A stretch of 10,291 nucleotides of DNA from Candidatus Zhuqueibacterota bacterium (GTDB lineage Bacteria; Zhuqueibacterota; Zhuqueibacteria; Residuimicrobiales; Residuimicrobiaceae). Positions 1-7,261 of the stretch are shown here, one piece after another. The stretch spans positions 1-10,291 of the forward strand of contig JAFGSU010000504.1 of assembly GCA_016934435.1 (NCBI GenBank), in the 5' to 3' direction. Every line of letters starts with the position of its first letter. The first letter of the stretch is position 1. Position numbers and translations under genes: made by a program. The notes under the pieces were generated by a model. It searched no databases and was not told the origin of the DNA. It saw only the letters and a list, made by a program, of their open reading frames with translations.

Positions 1-228
1 AAAAGACTGTCATTGCGAGTGGAGGAACAGTGTATTTATAAGAACAGTATATGCCGTGAAACGAAGCAATCCCCGCCATGTCCTTAGAAGCGGAGAACAC
101 AGATGCAAAAGTCCGGCATCTGCCATGGATCGTGGCGATCTACGCTGAAAGGGCATTGGACAGAGATAGTCACCTTTTGGCGGAGATTGCTTCATCCGCC
201 TTTGGCGGATTCGCAATGACATTCTTTT
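1..228. repeat. Inverted-repeat element (MITE/REP-like), left edge cut
   Basis: Bases 1-17 and 212-228 are reverse complements at 16 of 17 positions (core TGTCATTGCG at 8-17, CGCAATGACA at 212-221). An inner pair, 63-77 and 179-193, matches at 14 of 15. A small perfect hairpin, TCCGCC-TTT-GGCGGA, sits at 195-209. The transcript could therefore fold into a long interrupted stem, with an A-run at its left foot and a T-run (225-231) at its right foot. Elements with these arms (TGTCATTGCGAG... GAAGCAATC... GATTGCTTC... CGCAATGACA) are known to me as dispersed non-coding repeats in many bacterial genomes. Because the outer arm still matches at base 1, the element probably extends past the window. 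It carries no convincing gene. It may also stop transcription from both sides, since it lies just downstream of the minus-strand phosphoesterase gene; that role is inferred. Confidence 0.7.
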
Positions 229-315
229 TTTATGTCCATGTGTGAATAATGGCAGTTTTGCCATAGCCAACTCGCGATACCGCTCTTTTGGTTATATTTG
301 AATTGACGAGCTGTA
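229..315. other. Short intergenic spacer with a small hairpin
   Basis: No gene is seen here. A perfect 6-bp hairpin, ATGGCA-GTTT-TGCCAT, lies at 249-264. Read on the minus strand it falls downstream of the phosphoesterase stop, but it lacks a T-run, so it is at best a weak terminator. An 11-base direct repeat (CCAACTCGCGA) occurs at 267-277 and again at 323-333, the second copy lying inside the 3' end of the phosphoesterase gene. Confidence 0.4.
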
Positions 316-1485
316 CTAATTCCCAACTCGCGAGTGTGTAAAAGTACATTCTATCACGACGCATTCCGGTGTATTCCCCAACCGCACCGGCGGCCCCCAG
401 GTACCGGCGCCACTGGATACGTAAACATGCGTCGATCCTTTTCGCTTATATCCCCAGCTGACTTCATAGACCAGGTCGGTGATCAGGTTGAAGGGAAAAA
501 TTTGTCCGTGATGGGTGTGCCCCGACAGCTGCAGATCGATGCCGTGTTTTTCCGCTTCCTCGAGGCGGAAGGGCTGATGATCCAGCAGAATCAGGGGTAG
601 CGATGCATCCAGGCCGGCGACCAGCGATTTTAGCGAAGCTCTCGAACCACCGAATTGGCTCAGCGTGCGGTCCTCCCGGCCGATGATATAGAACGCATCG
701 GCCACCTTGACGGCGTGGTCGCGCAGCACCGTGATGCCCGATTTTTCCATCAGCTGCGCGGCGGATTCGATGCCGCCGTAATACTCATGGTTGCCGGGGA
801 TGGCAAATATCCCCAGCGGCGCCTTTAACCGGCGCAGCGCATCGCACATGTTTTTTTCCGACAACGAAACCGCATCCTCATCAAATAAATCTCCGGCGAT
901 CAGTACGACATCGGGCGATTGCGCATTGATCAGACCGGCCAGCTTCCGCATACGGCCGGCGTGGATCAGGGTGCCCAGATGCATATCGGAAAACATGACC
1001 AGGCGCAGGGGAGATTTTTTACAGGGTTTATCGATCTGAACCGGCAGAATGCGCAATCGCAGGTAACGGGCATTGACGGCGCTGATAAGCGTGAGCGCCA
1101 GCACCAGGGCAGTAGTGACAACGAATGTGATCAGACGAAGACGCGGCATGGGCCGGTTCCACAGATCACCGATGAATGGTATTACGGCATCAATTAGCCG
1201 CAACAGGTCGATGCATAGCAGAATGAGAAACGCGAATATCATGATCGCCAGGTAATAGGAACCGATCGTGATCAGCACGGCGCCGAATCCGGCGCTCAAA
1301 CATTTTTCGCAGATTCGGCCCAGGGGATAGGTGAGGATCAGGAGCAGCATCAAGCCGAAAAAGATGGATTTGGCCGGGCTGCCGGCGGGTAACGCCTGCA
1401 ATCCACGCCGGACGATATAGAAATTGACCAGTGCGTAAACGGTCAAAACGGTTGTGAAAAAAATAATAAATCCTGCTTGTTTCAT
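316..1485 (-). CDS. Membrane-anchored metallophosphoesterase, YkuE-like
   Basis: This is a calcineurin-like phosphoesterase of 389 residues. Such enzymes hydrolyse phosphate esters with two metal ions; the substrate here is unknown. The ATG at 1485 is preferred because a hydrophobic segment begins right after Met-Lys-Gln; an upstream ATG at 1536 would add 17 polar residues, and neither start has a clear SD. About four membrane segments precede the enzyme domain (residues about 4-24, 39-57, 69-95 and 117-138). The metal motifs appear in family order: SDMH at 166-169, GDLFD at 198-202, GNHE at 231-234, DHQP at 302-305 and GHTHH at 322-326. A WGPPVRLG segment near the C-terminus is typical of the YkuE group. 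The active site could face either side of the membrane. The related Chlamydia lipid A enzyme LpxG is an alternative comparison, but nothing here shows that substrate. It is transcribed alone, divergently from dacB. Confidence 0.88.
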   Translation of the reverse strand: MKQAGFIIFFTTVLTVYALVNFYIVRRGLQALPAGSPAKSIFFGLMLLLILTYPLGRICEKCLSAGFGAVLITIGSYYLAIMIFAFLILLCIDLLRLIDAVIPFIGDLWNRPMPRLRLITFVVTTALVLALTLISAVNARYLRLRILPVQIDKPCKKSPLRLVMFSDMHLGTLIHAGRMRKLAGLINAQSPDVVLIAGDLFDEDAVSLSEKNMCDALRRLKAPLGIFAIPGNHEYYGGIESAAQLMEKSGITVLRDHAVKVADAFYIIGREDRTLSQFGGSRASLKSLVAGLDASLPLILLDHQPFRLEEAEKHGIDLQLSGHTHHGQIFPFNLITDLVYEVSWGYKRKGSTHVYVSSGAGTWGPPVRLGNTPECVVIECTFTHSRVGN

Positions 1486-1694
1486 CGGGCTGCTATCATT
1501 TGTTCGGCATTTGCGACGCTGTATCAGACAATACATGAGGACTGGACATGGGCAATCTACAAAAAATTTTGATCAGAATCAAATAGTAAACGATTCAAGA
1601 CGGCGCAATCAGGAAAAATCTTGATTCTTTAGTTTATTTTGTCTATCTTAAAAGACAATTCAAAGAAAATGATTCATAAAAACGAACTAATGCG
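1486..1694. promoter_or_regulatory. Divergent intergenic region with a possible dacB promoter
   Basis: This AT-rich stretch separates the divergent phosphoesterase and carboxypeptidase genes, so it should hold promoters for both. On the plus strand TTGATT (1621-1626) and TATCTT (1644-1649) are 17 bases apart and resemble -35 and -10 boxes of a sigma-70 promoter. Just upstream, GATTCAAGA (1592-1600) and TCTTGATTC (1619-1627) form an imperfect inverted repeat (8 of 9) that overlaps the candidate -35 and could be an operator. TTTGAT/ATCAAA (1568-1573 and 1578-1583) is a second short dyad. All of this is pattern-based; FCB promoters often differ from the E. coli consensus. Confidence 0.35.
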
Positions 1695-3182
1695 ATGATG
1701 TGCAGAAAAATTACCATTGCCCTGTTTTGTCTTTTGGTCGGTCTAACTGATTTGTCAATGTCGGTACCGCCCGATGGCGGCAATCCGGCGGATCGTCTGG
1801 AGAGCGAGCTGGAGTATATCTTTTCCGATCCCTCCTTTTCGACGGCGCACTGGGGTGTAGCCATCCAATCCATGAAGACCGGTGAATATTTATATTTGCG
1901 CAACGAAAATAAAGCTTTCATGCCGGCCTCGAACATGAAGCTTTTTACCACCGCTTCGGCCCTGCTGACCCTGGGACCGGAGTACCGCTTTATCACCAGA
2001 CTGGTCACAACTGGCATAACGGATTCCGTCGGTGTATTGCAGGGCGATCTGATTCTGGTGGGATGCGGCGATCCTTCCATCAGCGGCCGCTGGGCGGATG
2101 ATCACATTACCCGGACATTTGAACAGTGGGCCGACAGTGTTAAAGCGGCGGGTATTAAAGCCGTGAATGGCCGGATCATCGGTGATGATCGATATTTTTT
2201 CGATGATCCGCTGGGCGCCGGCTGGTCGTGGGATTACCTGAGCGACTATTATTCGGCGCAGATCAGCGCACTCACATTCAACGACAATTGTGTCGATATT
2301 ATTTTTAACCCCGGCGATAGCCTCGACGCTCCGGCCTATTTCCGGTTGGAGCCGGATACAAAATACGTGCAGATCATCAATCGGGTTGTAACGGGTCGGC
2401 GTACGCGCATCTCGTTTAACCGATTTCTCGGCGCTAATAGAATTGTATGCAGCGGCACCATTGCCCTGCATGCCCGAGACCATCGCGAATGGATCACGGT
2501 GGAAAATCCCAGCAAATATGCCGTTTTTGTTCTGCGCGAGATTTTAATGGCTAAGGGTGTTGCCGTCAGCGGAGAGGCTCTCGATGTCGACGAGCTTCCG
2601 GATTATCCGCTTTCATCCATGCAGACGATACAGGTGGCTTCGCATACCTCGCCGCCCCTGAGCGAGATCGTCAGGGTGACCAACAAAGACAGCAATAATC
2701 TGTTCGCCGAGCTGCTGCTGCGGGTTATCGGCCGTGAGGCCGGCGAGGAAGGCAGCGCAGCGGGCGGCGTGAAGGTAGCGCAACGACTATTTGAAGCCAT
2801 GGGCATTGTACCCGCCCATTTGAGCATTGCCGATGGCTCCGGGCTGTCGCGGCTCGATCTGGTTACACCCTTGAGCGTGGTCAAATTGTTACGGTATATG
2901 CGCCAGCATGCCGCGGGGGAGACGTTTTATGCAAGTTTGCCGATTGCCGGTGTGGACGGCACCATAAAGGGTCGCATGCGATATACCAGTGCGAAGAATA
3001 ATGTGCGGGCTAAAACCGGCTATATCGGCCGCGTGCGCGCCCTGTCGGGGTATGTAACGACCCAGGATCAGGAAGAATTGGCTTTTTCAATGATCGTCAA
3101 TAATTATGCCGCCCCAACCGGCAGTGCGAATTATATACAGGATCTTGTTTGCGAACGTCTGGCTAATTTTTCCAGAGAATAG
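1695..3182 (+). CDS. dacB: D-alanyl-D-alanine carboxypeptidase/endopeptidase, PBP4 (DacB) family
   Basis: This 495-residue protein belongs to peptidase family S13. Such enzymes remove the terminal D-alanine from peptidoglycan stem peptides or cut D-Ala-mDap crosslinks in the periplasm. The three penicillin-binding motifs are present in order: SNMK at 79-82 (nucleophile Ser79, Lys82), SNN at 333-335 and KTG at 440-442. An ADGSGLSR segment at 379-386 is also typical. The long insert between the first two motifs (about 95-320) is the family hallmark, and the length is normal. Residues 1-23 form a signal peptide with no lipobox, so the mature enzyme should be soluble or peripherally bound. Two ATGs are adjacent (1695 and 1698); the leader is A-rich without a clear SD, and a two-codon ATG-CGA-TGA overlaps the start. 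It is the first gene of the plus-strand run. Confidence 0.92.
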   Translation: MMCRKITIALFCLLVGLTDLSMSVPPDGGNPADRLESELEYIFSDPSFSTAHWGVAIQSMKTGEYLYLRNENKAFMPASNMKLFTTASALLTLGPEYRFITRLVTTGITDSVGVLQGDLILVGCGDPSISGRWADDHITRTFEQWADSVKAAGIKAVNGRIIGDDRYFFDDPLGAGWSWDYLSDYYSAQISALTFNDNCVDIIFNPGDSLDAPAYFRLEPDTKYVQIINRVVTGRRTRISFNRFLGANRIVCSGTIALHARDHREWITVENPSKYAVFVLREILMAKGVAVSGEALDVDELPDYPLSSMQTIQVASHTSPPLSEIVRVTNKDSNNLFAELLLRVIGREAGEEGSAAGGVKVAQRLFEAMGIVPAHLSIADGSGLSRLDLVTPLSVVKLLRYMRQHAAGETFYASLPIAGVDGTIKGRMRYTSAKNNVRAKTGYIGRVRALSGYVTTQDQEELAFSMIVNNYAAPTGSANYIQDLVCERLANFSRE

Positions 3183-3229
3183 CAATTTGAGGCGAAGGCA
3201 TTCCCATTTAGTGTTTTGAGGTATGATCG

Positions 3230-3487
3230 ATGTTTTTTATTTACAGGGCAAAACCGCGCCGGTTTTCCCATCGATTTAAGGCCAATGGTGCGTCCGCCTC
3301 ATTATCATCGGCCTGGGGGCATCCGGTGCAGAACCGCATGAGCTGGCGTGGATTCGTTCGCAACCTGATTTTGTTCCTTTTGATATTGTTTTTATTTCTA
3401 TCGTTGCGCAGCCGGCCGCAGCAGCCAACCCCGGACGCCAGCACTCCGGTCGATATAACCGTGGAAGAGATCCTTATACAACCTTAA
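3230..3487 (+). CDS. Small single-pass membrane protein, unrecognised
   Basis: I do not recognise this 85-residue protein. It has a basic N-terminal part (1-40, rich in Arg and Lys), one very hydrophobic segment (about 43-59, mostly Leu, Ile and Phe), and a short proline-containing tail that ends in an acidic patch (VEEIL). The charge pattern suggests the N-terminus is cytoplasmic and the 25-residue tail periplasmic. The start at 3230 is backed by a GAGGT SD at 3218-3222 with a 7-base spacer. An internal ATG at 3338 would give a 49-residue version that keeps the membrane segment but has no good SD. The gene ends 4 bases before the cyclase start, and the cyclase lacks an SD of its own, so translation of this frame may drive cyclase expression. 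It could be a cyclase partner or simply a leader peptide; function is unknown. Confidence 0.6.
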   Translation: MFFIYRAKPRRFSHRFKANGASASLSSAWGHPVQNRMSWRGFVRNLILFLLILFLFLSLRSRPQQPTPDASTPVDITVEEILIQP

Positions 3488-3491
3488 AAAA

Positions 3492-4925
3492 ATGAAGATA
3501 TTCCGAAAAATAAACCGATGGTTCGATTCGCAGCAATTGCGCATGAAACTGATCATCACGATTGGCCTGCTTTTCACAACCCTGATGTCGGTGATGAGTT
3601 TTTTCATCATCCATGAAGGCAAACGTATCCTCAATACGCGTCTGGAGGAGACTTGCACCATGGTGATGCGTCATGTGTCCAATGCCATCAAAGATGAATT
3701 GTTGTTGTATTATAATCCAGAAACCGATGATAACAGCAAGTCTTTGCACCTGGGTATTATTCGCGAGTCCATTCTTTCGATTTATAAGGAGAATATCGAA
3801 GGCCTGAATTTTGTCGAAGTCATTGATCGCAATGGACGGGTGATTGCCCACACCAGTATGGAACGAATGTATGAAAAAATCGACCAGGGCGACAGCACCA
3901 ATTTTATCAACCTGACGACCACGCTGGTGCGGGAGCAGGATGCCATGATCGAATATATTCATCCGATGTATGTCAATGCCGGTGATCGACGGATATTCGT
4001 CGGTGCAGCGATTTTAGGTTTTTCAAAATCCATCATCCTGCGGCCGGTACGGCAAGTAACGCAGGCTATTGTGATGCTGACGGTTCTGGTTATTTTATTT
4101 TCCATCGTTTTCATATTTTATATTGCCAGACGGATGACCGTTCAAATTGATGCGCTGGGGCGAGGGCTACGGCGGGTTAGGAATGGCGATTTGAACATCA
4201 GCATCCCCATGCATTCCACCGATGAGCTGGGACGATTGACGCGGGAGTTCAATGCCATGATCGTGCATCTGCGGGAGAAATTGCAGATGCAGAAATTTGT
4301 TTCCAGCCTTACCATGCAGATGATTCACAAGCGTAGCGACGCGACGGAGTGGCCGCCGGTGGGTGAAAAACGGGAGATCACCGTCCTTTTTTCCGATGTG
4401 CGCAGTTTCTCACAATTGACGGAAAAATTAGGCGCCGAGGAAGTGGTAAAGCTCATCAATATCTATCTCGATCTGCAGGCTCAAATCGTGGAGGAGCATG
4501 ACGGCATTGTCGACAAGTTCATGGGGGATCAGATTATGGCGATTTTTTTGGGTGAGGATCAGGCCGACCGCGCCATCCAGGCGTCGGTGAGCATACAACG
4601 GGCCATTGGCGAACTTAATCATAAAAGTTCCAAAAAAGGACAGGTGGTGTTAGAAGTCGGCTGCGGCCTGCATATTGGGGAAGCGATTCTGGGGCATATG
4701 GGTTCGCAAAACCGTCTCGATTATACGGTGATCGGTGATGTCGTCAATCTGGCGGCGCGGTTTTGCGCTCTGGCTAAACCGGGGCAAATTATCGTGCCGC
4801 TGGAAATGGTGCGGCAATTAAATGGAAAGCAGTCAACCGTCCGGTTGCAGAGAGTGAAAGTGAAGGGGCGCAGTCAGCCGGTCGAAATTTTTGAAGTGGA
4901 CTATGATCGGGATATCATCACCTGA
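3492..4925 (+). CDS. Class III adenylate cyclase with periplasmic sensor and HAMP
   Basis: This 477-residue inner-membrane receptor should make cAMP from ATP. A first membrane helix (about 18-40) leads to a periplasmic domain (about 41-188) whose VEVIDRNGRVIAHT stretch (108-121) resembles Cache/PAS-like sensors. A second helix (192-212) is followed by a HAMP domain (about 212-262, ending in DELGRLTREFNAM). The cyclase domain spans about 294-470. All six canonical catalytic positions appear: metal aspartates Asp302 and Asp346, adenine-selecting Lys342 and Asp410, and transition-state Asn419 and Arg423. The Lys/Asp pair favours ATP over GTP. No SD lies close to the ATG, and the preceding small gene ends 4 bases upstream, which suggests translational coupling. 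The 3' end lies 22 bases before the barrel-TPR gene. The ligand sensed is not evident. Confidence 0.93.
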   Translation: MKIFRKINRWFDSQQLRMKLIITIGLLFTTLMSVMSFFIIHEGKRILNTRLEETCTMVMRHVSNAIKDELLLYYNPETDDNSKSLHLGIIRESILSIYKENIEGLNFVEVIDRNGRVIAHTSMERMYEKIDQGDSTNFINLTTTLVREQDAMIEYIHPMYVNAGDRRIFVGAAILGFSKSIILRPVRQVTQAIVMLTVLVILFSIVFIFYIARRMTVQIDALGRGLRRVRNGDLNISIPMHSTDELGRLTREFNAMIVHLREKLQMQKFVSSLTMQMIHKRSDATEWPPVGEKREITVLFSDVRSFSQLTEKLGAEEVVKLINIYLDLQAQIVEEHDGIVDKFMGDQIMAIFLGEDQADRAIQASVSIQRAIGELNHKSSKKGQVVLEVGCGLHIGEAILGHMGSQNRLDYTVIGDVVNLAARFCALAKPGQIIVPLEMVRQLNGKQSTVRLQRVKVKGRSQPVEIFEVDYDRDIIT

Positions 4926-4947
4926 AGCAGGCGCCATCCGGAGGGGG

Positions 4948-7194
4948 ATGAGACGGGCGGTTGTTGCATTCCTGTGTCTGATCAGCCTGACATTTGTCAG
5001 CGGGTCGCAGGGTCAGACGGAGTGGCAAAGCATTTATCCAAGCGCCAGGGCCTTTGGCATGGGGCAAAGCGGCGTGGTGGAAATTTATAATCTCTCCGCA
5101 TTGTACTGGAATCCTGCCGCGCTCTCGTTCATTCACGCTCATCAGGGCTCTTTTACCCTCATGCCGCCTTTCCAGCTCAATGCGTTCGGTTACGCCGGGT
5201 TTGTGCCGTTTCGAGGTACCTTTGCTTTTCACATCGCGCCCATTAATAACGGCGATGCAAAACAGGTCACTTCCGTCGGATGGGGGCGAAACATCGGCGC
5301 TTCGGCCCATATCGGAATGGCCGCCAATTTCCTCCAGTTTGAAGATAAAAATACCACCGCACTCGGATTCGGCTTTTTATTTCGCCCCGTTTCCTCGGTC
5401 AGTTTTGCCTCCAGAGTGCCGTTTGGCATTCATTCTCTTTTTGCCGACCGATTCACGCTGGGCCTGGCCCTGCAAGGCCTTTCCGTCGGCTCTGTAGATT
5501 TGGATTCGCAATTGCAAATTGGCGCCTCGTATGCCTTGTTCCCGAACTGGCCAAAGGTCGTATATGCGTTCCATGGCGGCAGTGTGCACAACAGTCATCA
5601 TCTGGGCTTTCTCTTTAAACCTGCTTCAACCATAGAATTCTATACCGGCTGGACCGATTGGCAATCGGAGAAGGCGGCCGCTGGTGTAACCTGGCAATGG
5701 CAAAATATCGATATTGATCTGGCCTATCGCTTCAAAGATAAGGTGTTTAAAATTACCACCAGCTTCGACATCGGGCCGCCGGCGCGCGAACTTTCCGCAC
5801 GCGCCTATGCCAATGCTTACGCCTATTTACAGGATAACCGGCTTTCCAAAGCGTACGAGTATTGCAAACGGTCGCTGGACTATGATCCACAGAATATCCA
5901 GGCTGCCGACATCCTGTCGAACCTTACGCCGCAATTACAGGAACAAAACCGCCTCATCGATTCCCTCATGACCGCGGCGCGGCAATATATCGAAAAACGC
6001 TGGTACATCAGCGCGGCAACCAATTATCTGAATATCCTCCATCTCGATCCCGATAACACCAAGGCTCAAAAGGCATTGGAAACCATCGGACCTTTTGTTA
6101 CCGAACATACCGATAAATGGTATGAACTAGGGCAGCAATACTTTGAAAAGGGCGATCTGGAAATGGCCAAGGAAGTCATTGAAAATATTTTACGCGTGCG
6201 ACCGGAGAATCTGGATGCCGAACAATTCCTCGAACAGATAAACGACGGATTGCAAAAGCAAGCGCAGGAATATTTCTATGCCGGTCTCGGATTCTATCAG
6301 CAAAAAAAGTATGACCAGGCTGAAGCTCAATTCACCCAGGCGCTCATTATTTCGCCCGATTTCACCGAAGCCTCTCACTATTTAAATCTGATCAATTCTG
6401 AACGAGCCCACATCGAAGAGATGATAGAAAAGCATATTGGGGAGGGTGAGCGATTGCAACGCAACAAGGATTGGAGCGGCGCCCTCGATCGATATCAACA
6501 GGTGCTGGAACTGGACCCGGATCACACCGCAGCAAAATCGAAGATTGAAGAAACGCTCGATCAGCGCAACGTGCATCTGGATCAATTATTCAGCCGCGCA
6601 GACGCTTCCAGAAAACGCGGCGACCGCAATATCGCCAAAAGATTACTGCGCGAAATTATCGAAATACGCCCCTCCTATCCGGGCGCCCGTAGCATGCTGG
6701 ACCAACTATTGACTTCACGGGAAAAAGCACAGCGCTACATCGAGCTCGCCAAGCAATACAGTGAACAGTATCGTTGGGAATCGGCGGTAGTGGCTCTCGA
6801 CTCGGCGCAAACGTATTACCCCACATCCAGCGAGGCCAAGCGAATGCGGCGCAAGGTTTACGAAAATCTCAACAGCGATCGGTTGATGCGTATCGGTCGG
6901 ACGGCTTACCGGCAGGGCCGCTTCCGCGACGTCATCGATGTCGCCGATGCCATCTTAAAAAAGGAACCGCGCCATCAGGCTGCGCGAGAGTTGCAACAAC
7001 AGTGTCAGGCCCGTATCGACCGCCTGGTGGATGAATACTTTAATCAGGGCATCCAGCTGTTCACCGAGGAAAAGTACCGCGAAGCCATTGCCGAGTGGCA
7101 AAAGGCATTGCGCTTAAATCCATCTCACCGCGGTTCTCTGGAGTATAAAAAGCGGGCCGAGGAACGCCTCAGAGCTTTAAGCGGTTTACAATAA
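4948..7194 (+). CDS. PorV/PorQ-like outer-membrane barrel fused to nine TPR units
   Basis: This 748-residue protein starts at ATG 4948, where a signal peptide begins at once (residues 1-22) and a GGAGG precedes it by three bases. An in-frame TTG at 4891 or ATG at 4903 would put polar residues before the signal and overlap the cyclase gene. Residues about 25-275 look like a PorV/PorQ-type beta-barrel: the family signature ARAFGMG is at 33-39, YWNPAAL at 53-59, and alternating aromatic strands follow. From about 282 to the end lie nine TPR-like units; the conserved small residue of each falls at 302, 356, 407, 458, 512, 563, 613, 662 (Val) and 713. The barrel should sit in the outer membrane and the TPR arm should bind proteins, in the periplasm or outside. 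PorV proteins act in type IX secretion in Bacteroidetes, but no other secretion gene is visible here, so that role is not claimed. Confidence 0.85.
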   Translation: MRRAVVAFLCLISLTFVSGSQGQTEWQSIYPSARAFGMGQSGVVEIYNLSALYWNPAALSFIHAHQGSFTLMPPFQLNAFGYAGFVPFRGTFAFHIAPINNGDAKQVTSVGWGRNIGASAHIGMAANFLQFEDKNTTALGFGFLFRPVSSVSFASRVPFGIHSLFADRFTLGLALQGLSVGSVDLDSQLQIGASYALFPNWPKVVYAFHGGSVHNSHHLGFLFKPASTIEFYTGWTDWQSEKAAAGVTWQWQNIDIDLAYRFKDKVFKITTSFDIGPPARELSARAYANAYAYLQDNRLSKAYEYCKRSLDYDPQNIQAADILSNLTPQLQEQNRLIDSLMTAARQYIEKRWYISAATNYLNILHLDPDNTKAQKALETIGPFVTEHTDKWYELGQQYFEKGDLEMAKEVIENILRVRPENLDAEQFLEQINDGLQKQAQEYFYAGLGFYQQKKYDQAEAQFTQALIISPDFTEASHYLNLINSERAHIEEMIEKHIGEGERLQRNKDWSGALDRYQQVLELDPDHTAAKSKIEETLDQRNVHLDQLFSRADASRKRGDRNIAKRLLREIIEIRPSYPGARSMLDQLLTSREKAQRYIELAKQYSEQYRWESAVVALDSAQTYYPTSSEAKRMRRKVYENLNSDRLMRIGRTAYRQGRFRDVIDVADAILKKEPRHQAARELQQQCQARIDRLVDEYFNQGIQLFTEEKYREAIAEWQKALRLNPSHRGSLEYKKRAEERLRALSGLQ

Positions 7195-7261
7195 TAGAGG
7201 GGCCCCGACGCCATTAGCAGGTGGTCGGGCATGGCGCACACCATGGATCGTTCGTTTTTTT

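Noticed and set aside
10..270. Minus-strand open frame of 86 codons
   Set aside because: It lies almost wholly inside the inverted-repeat element, has a low-complexity Arg/Pro/Ser-rich product and no SD or recognisable domain.
1890..2483. Minus-strand open frame of 197 codons within dacB
   Set aside because: It is antisense to a gene with all its catalytic motifs intact and shows no domain of its own.
3474..3962. Minus-strand open frame of 162 codons opposite the cyclase gene
   Set aside because: It is antisense to the cyclase sensor region; the product is His/Gln-rich in the way expected from reading the complementary strand.
4891..4947. Upstream TTG/ATG extension of the barrel-TPR gene into the cyclase gene
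   Set aside because: The added residues are polar and would bury a well-formed signal peptide that starts at ATG 4948.
4994..5497. Plus-strand frame of 167 codons within the barrel region
   Set aside because: It overlaps the barrel-TPR gene in another frame; the barrel frame has the family signatures and a signal peptide.
7203..7229. Possible terminator CCCGAC...GTCGGG after the barrel-TPR gene
   Set aside because: The stem is only six base pairs with a 14-base loop, and the T-run (7255-7261) is about 25 bases away.
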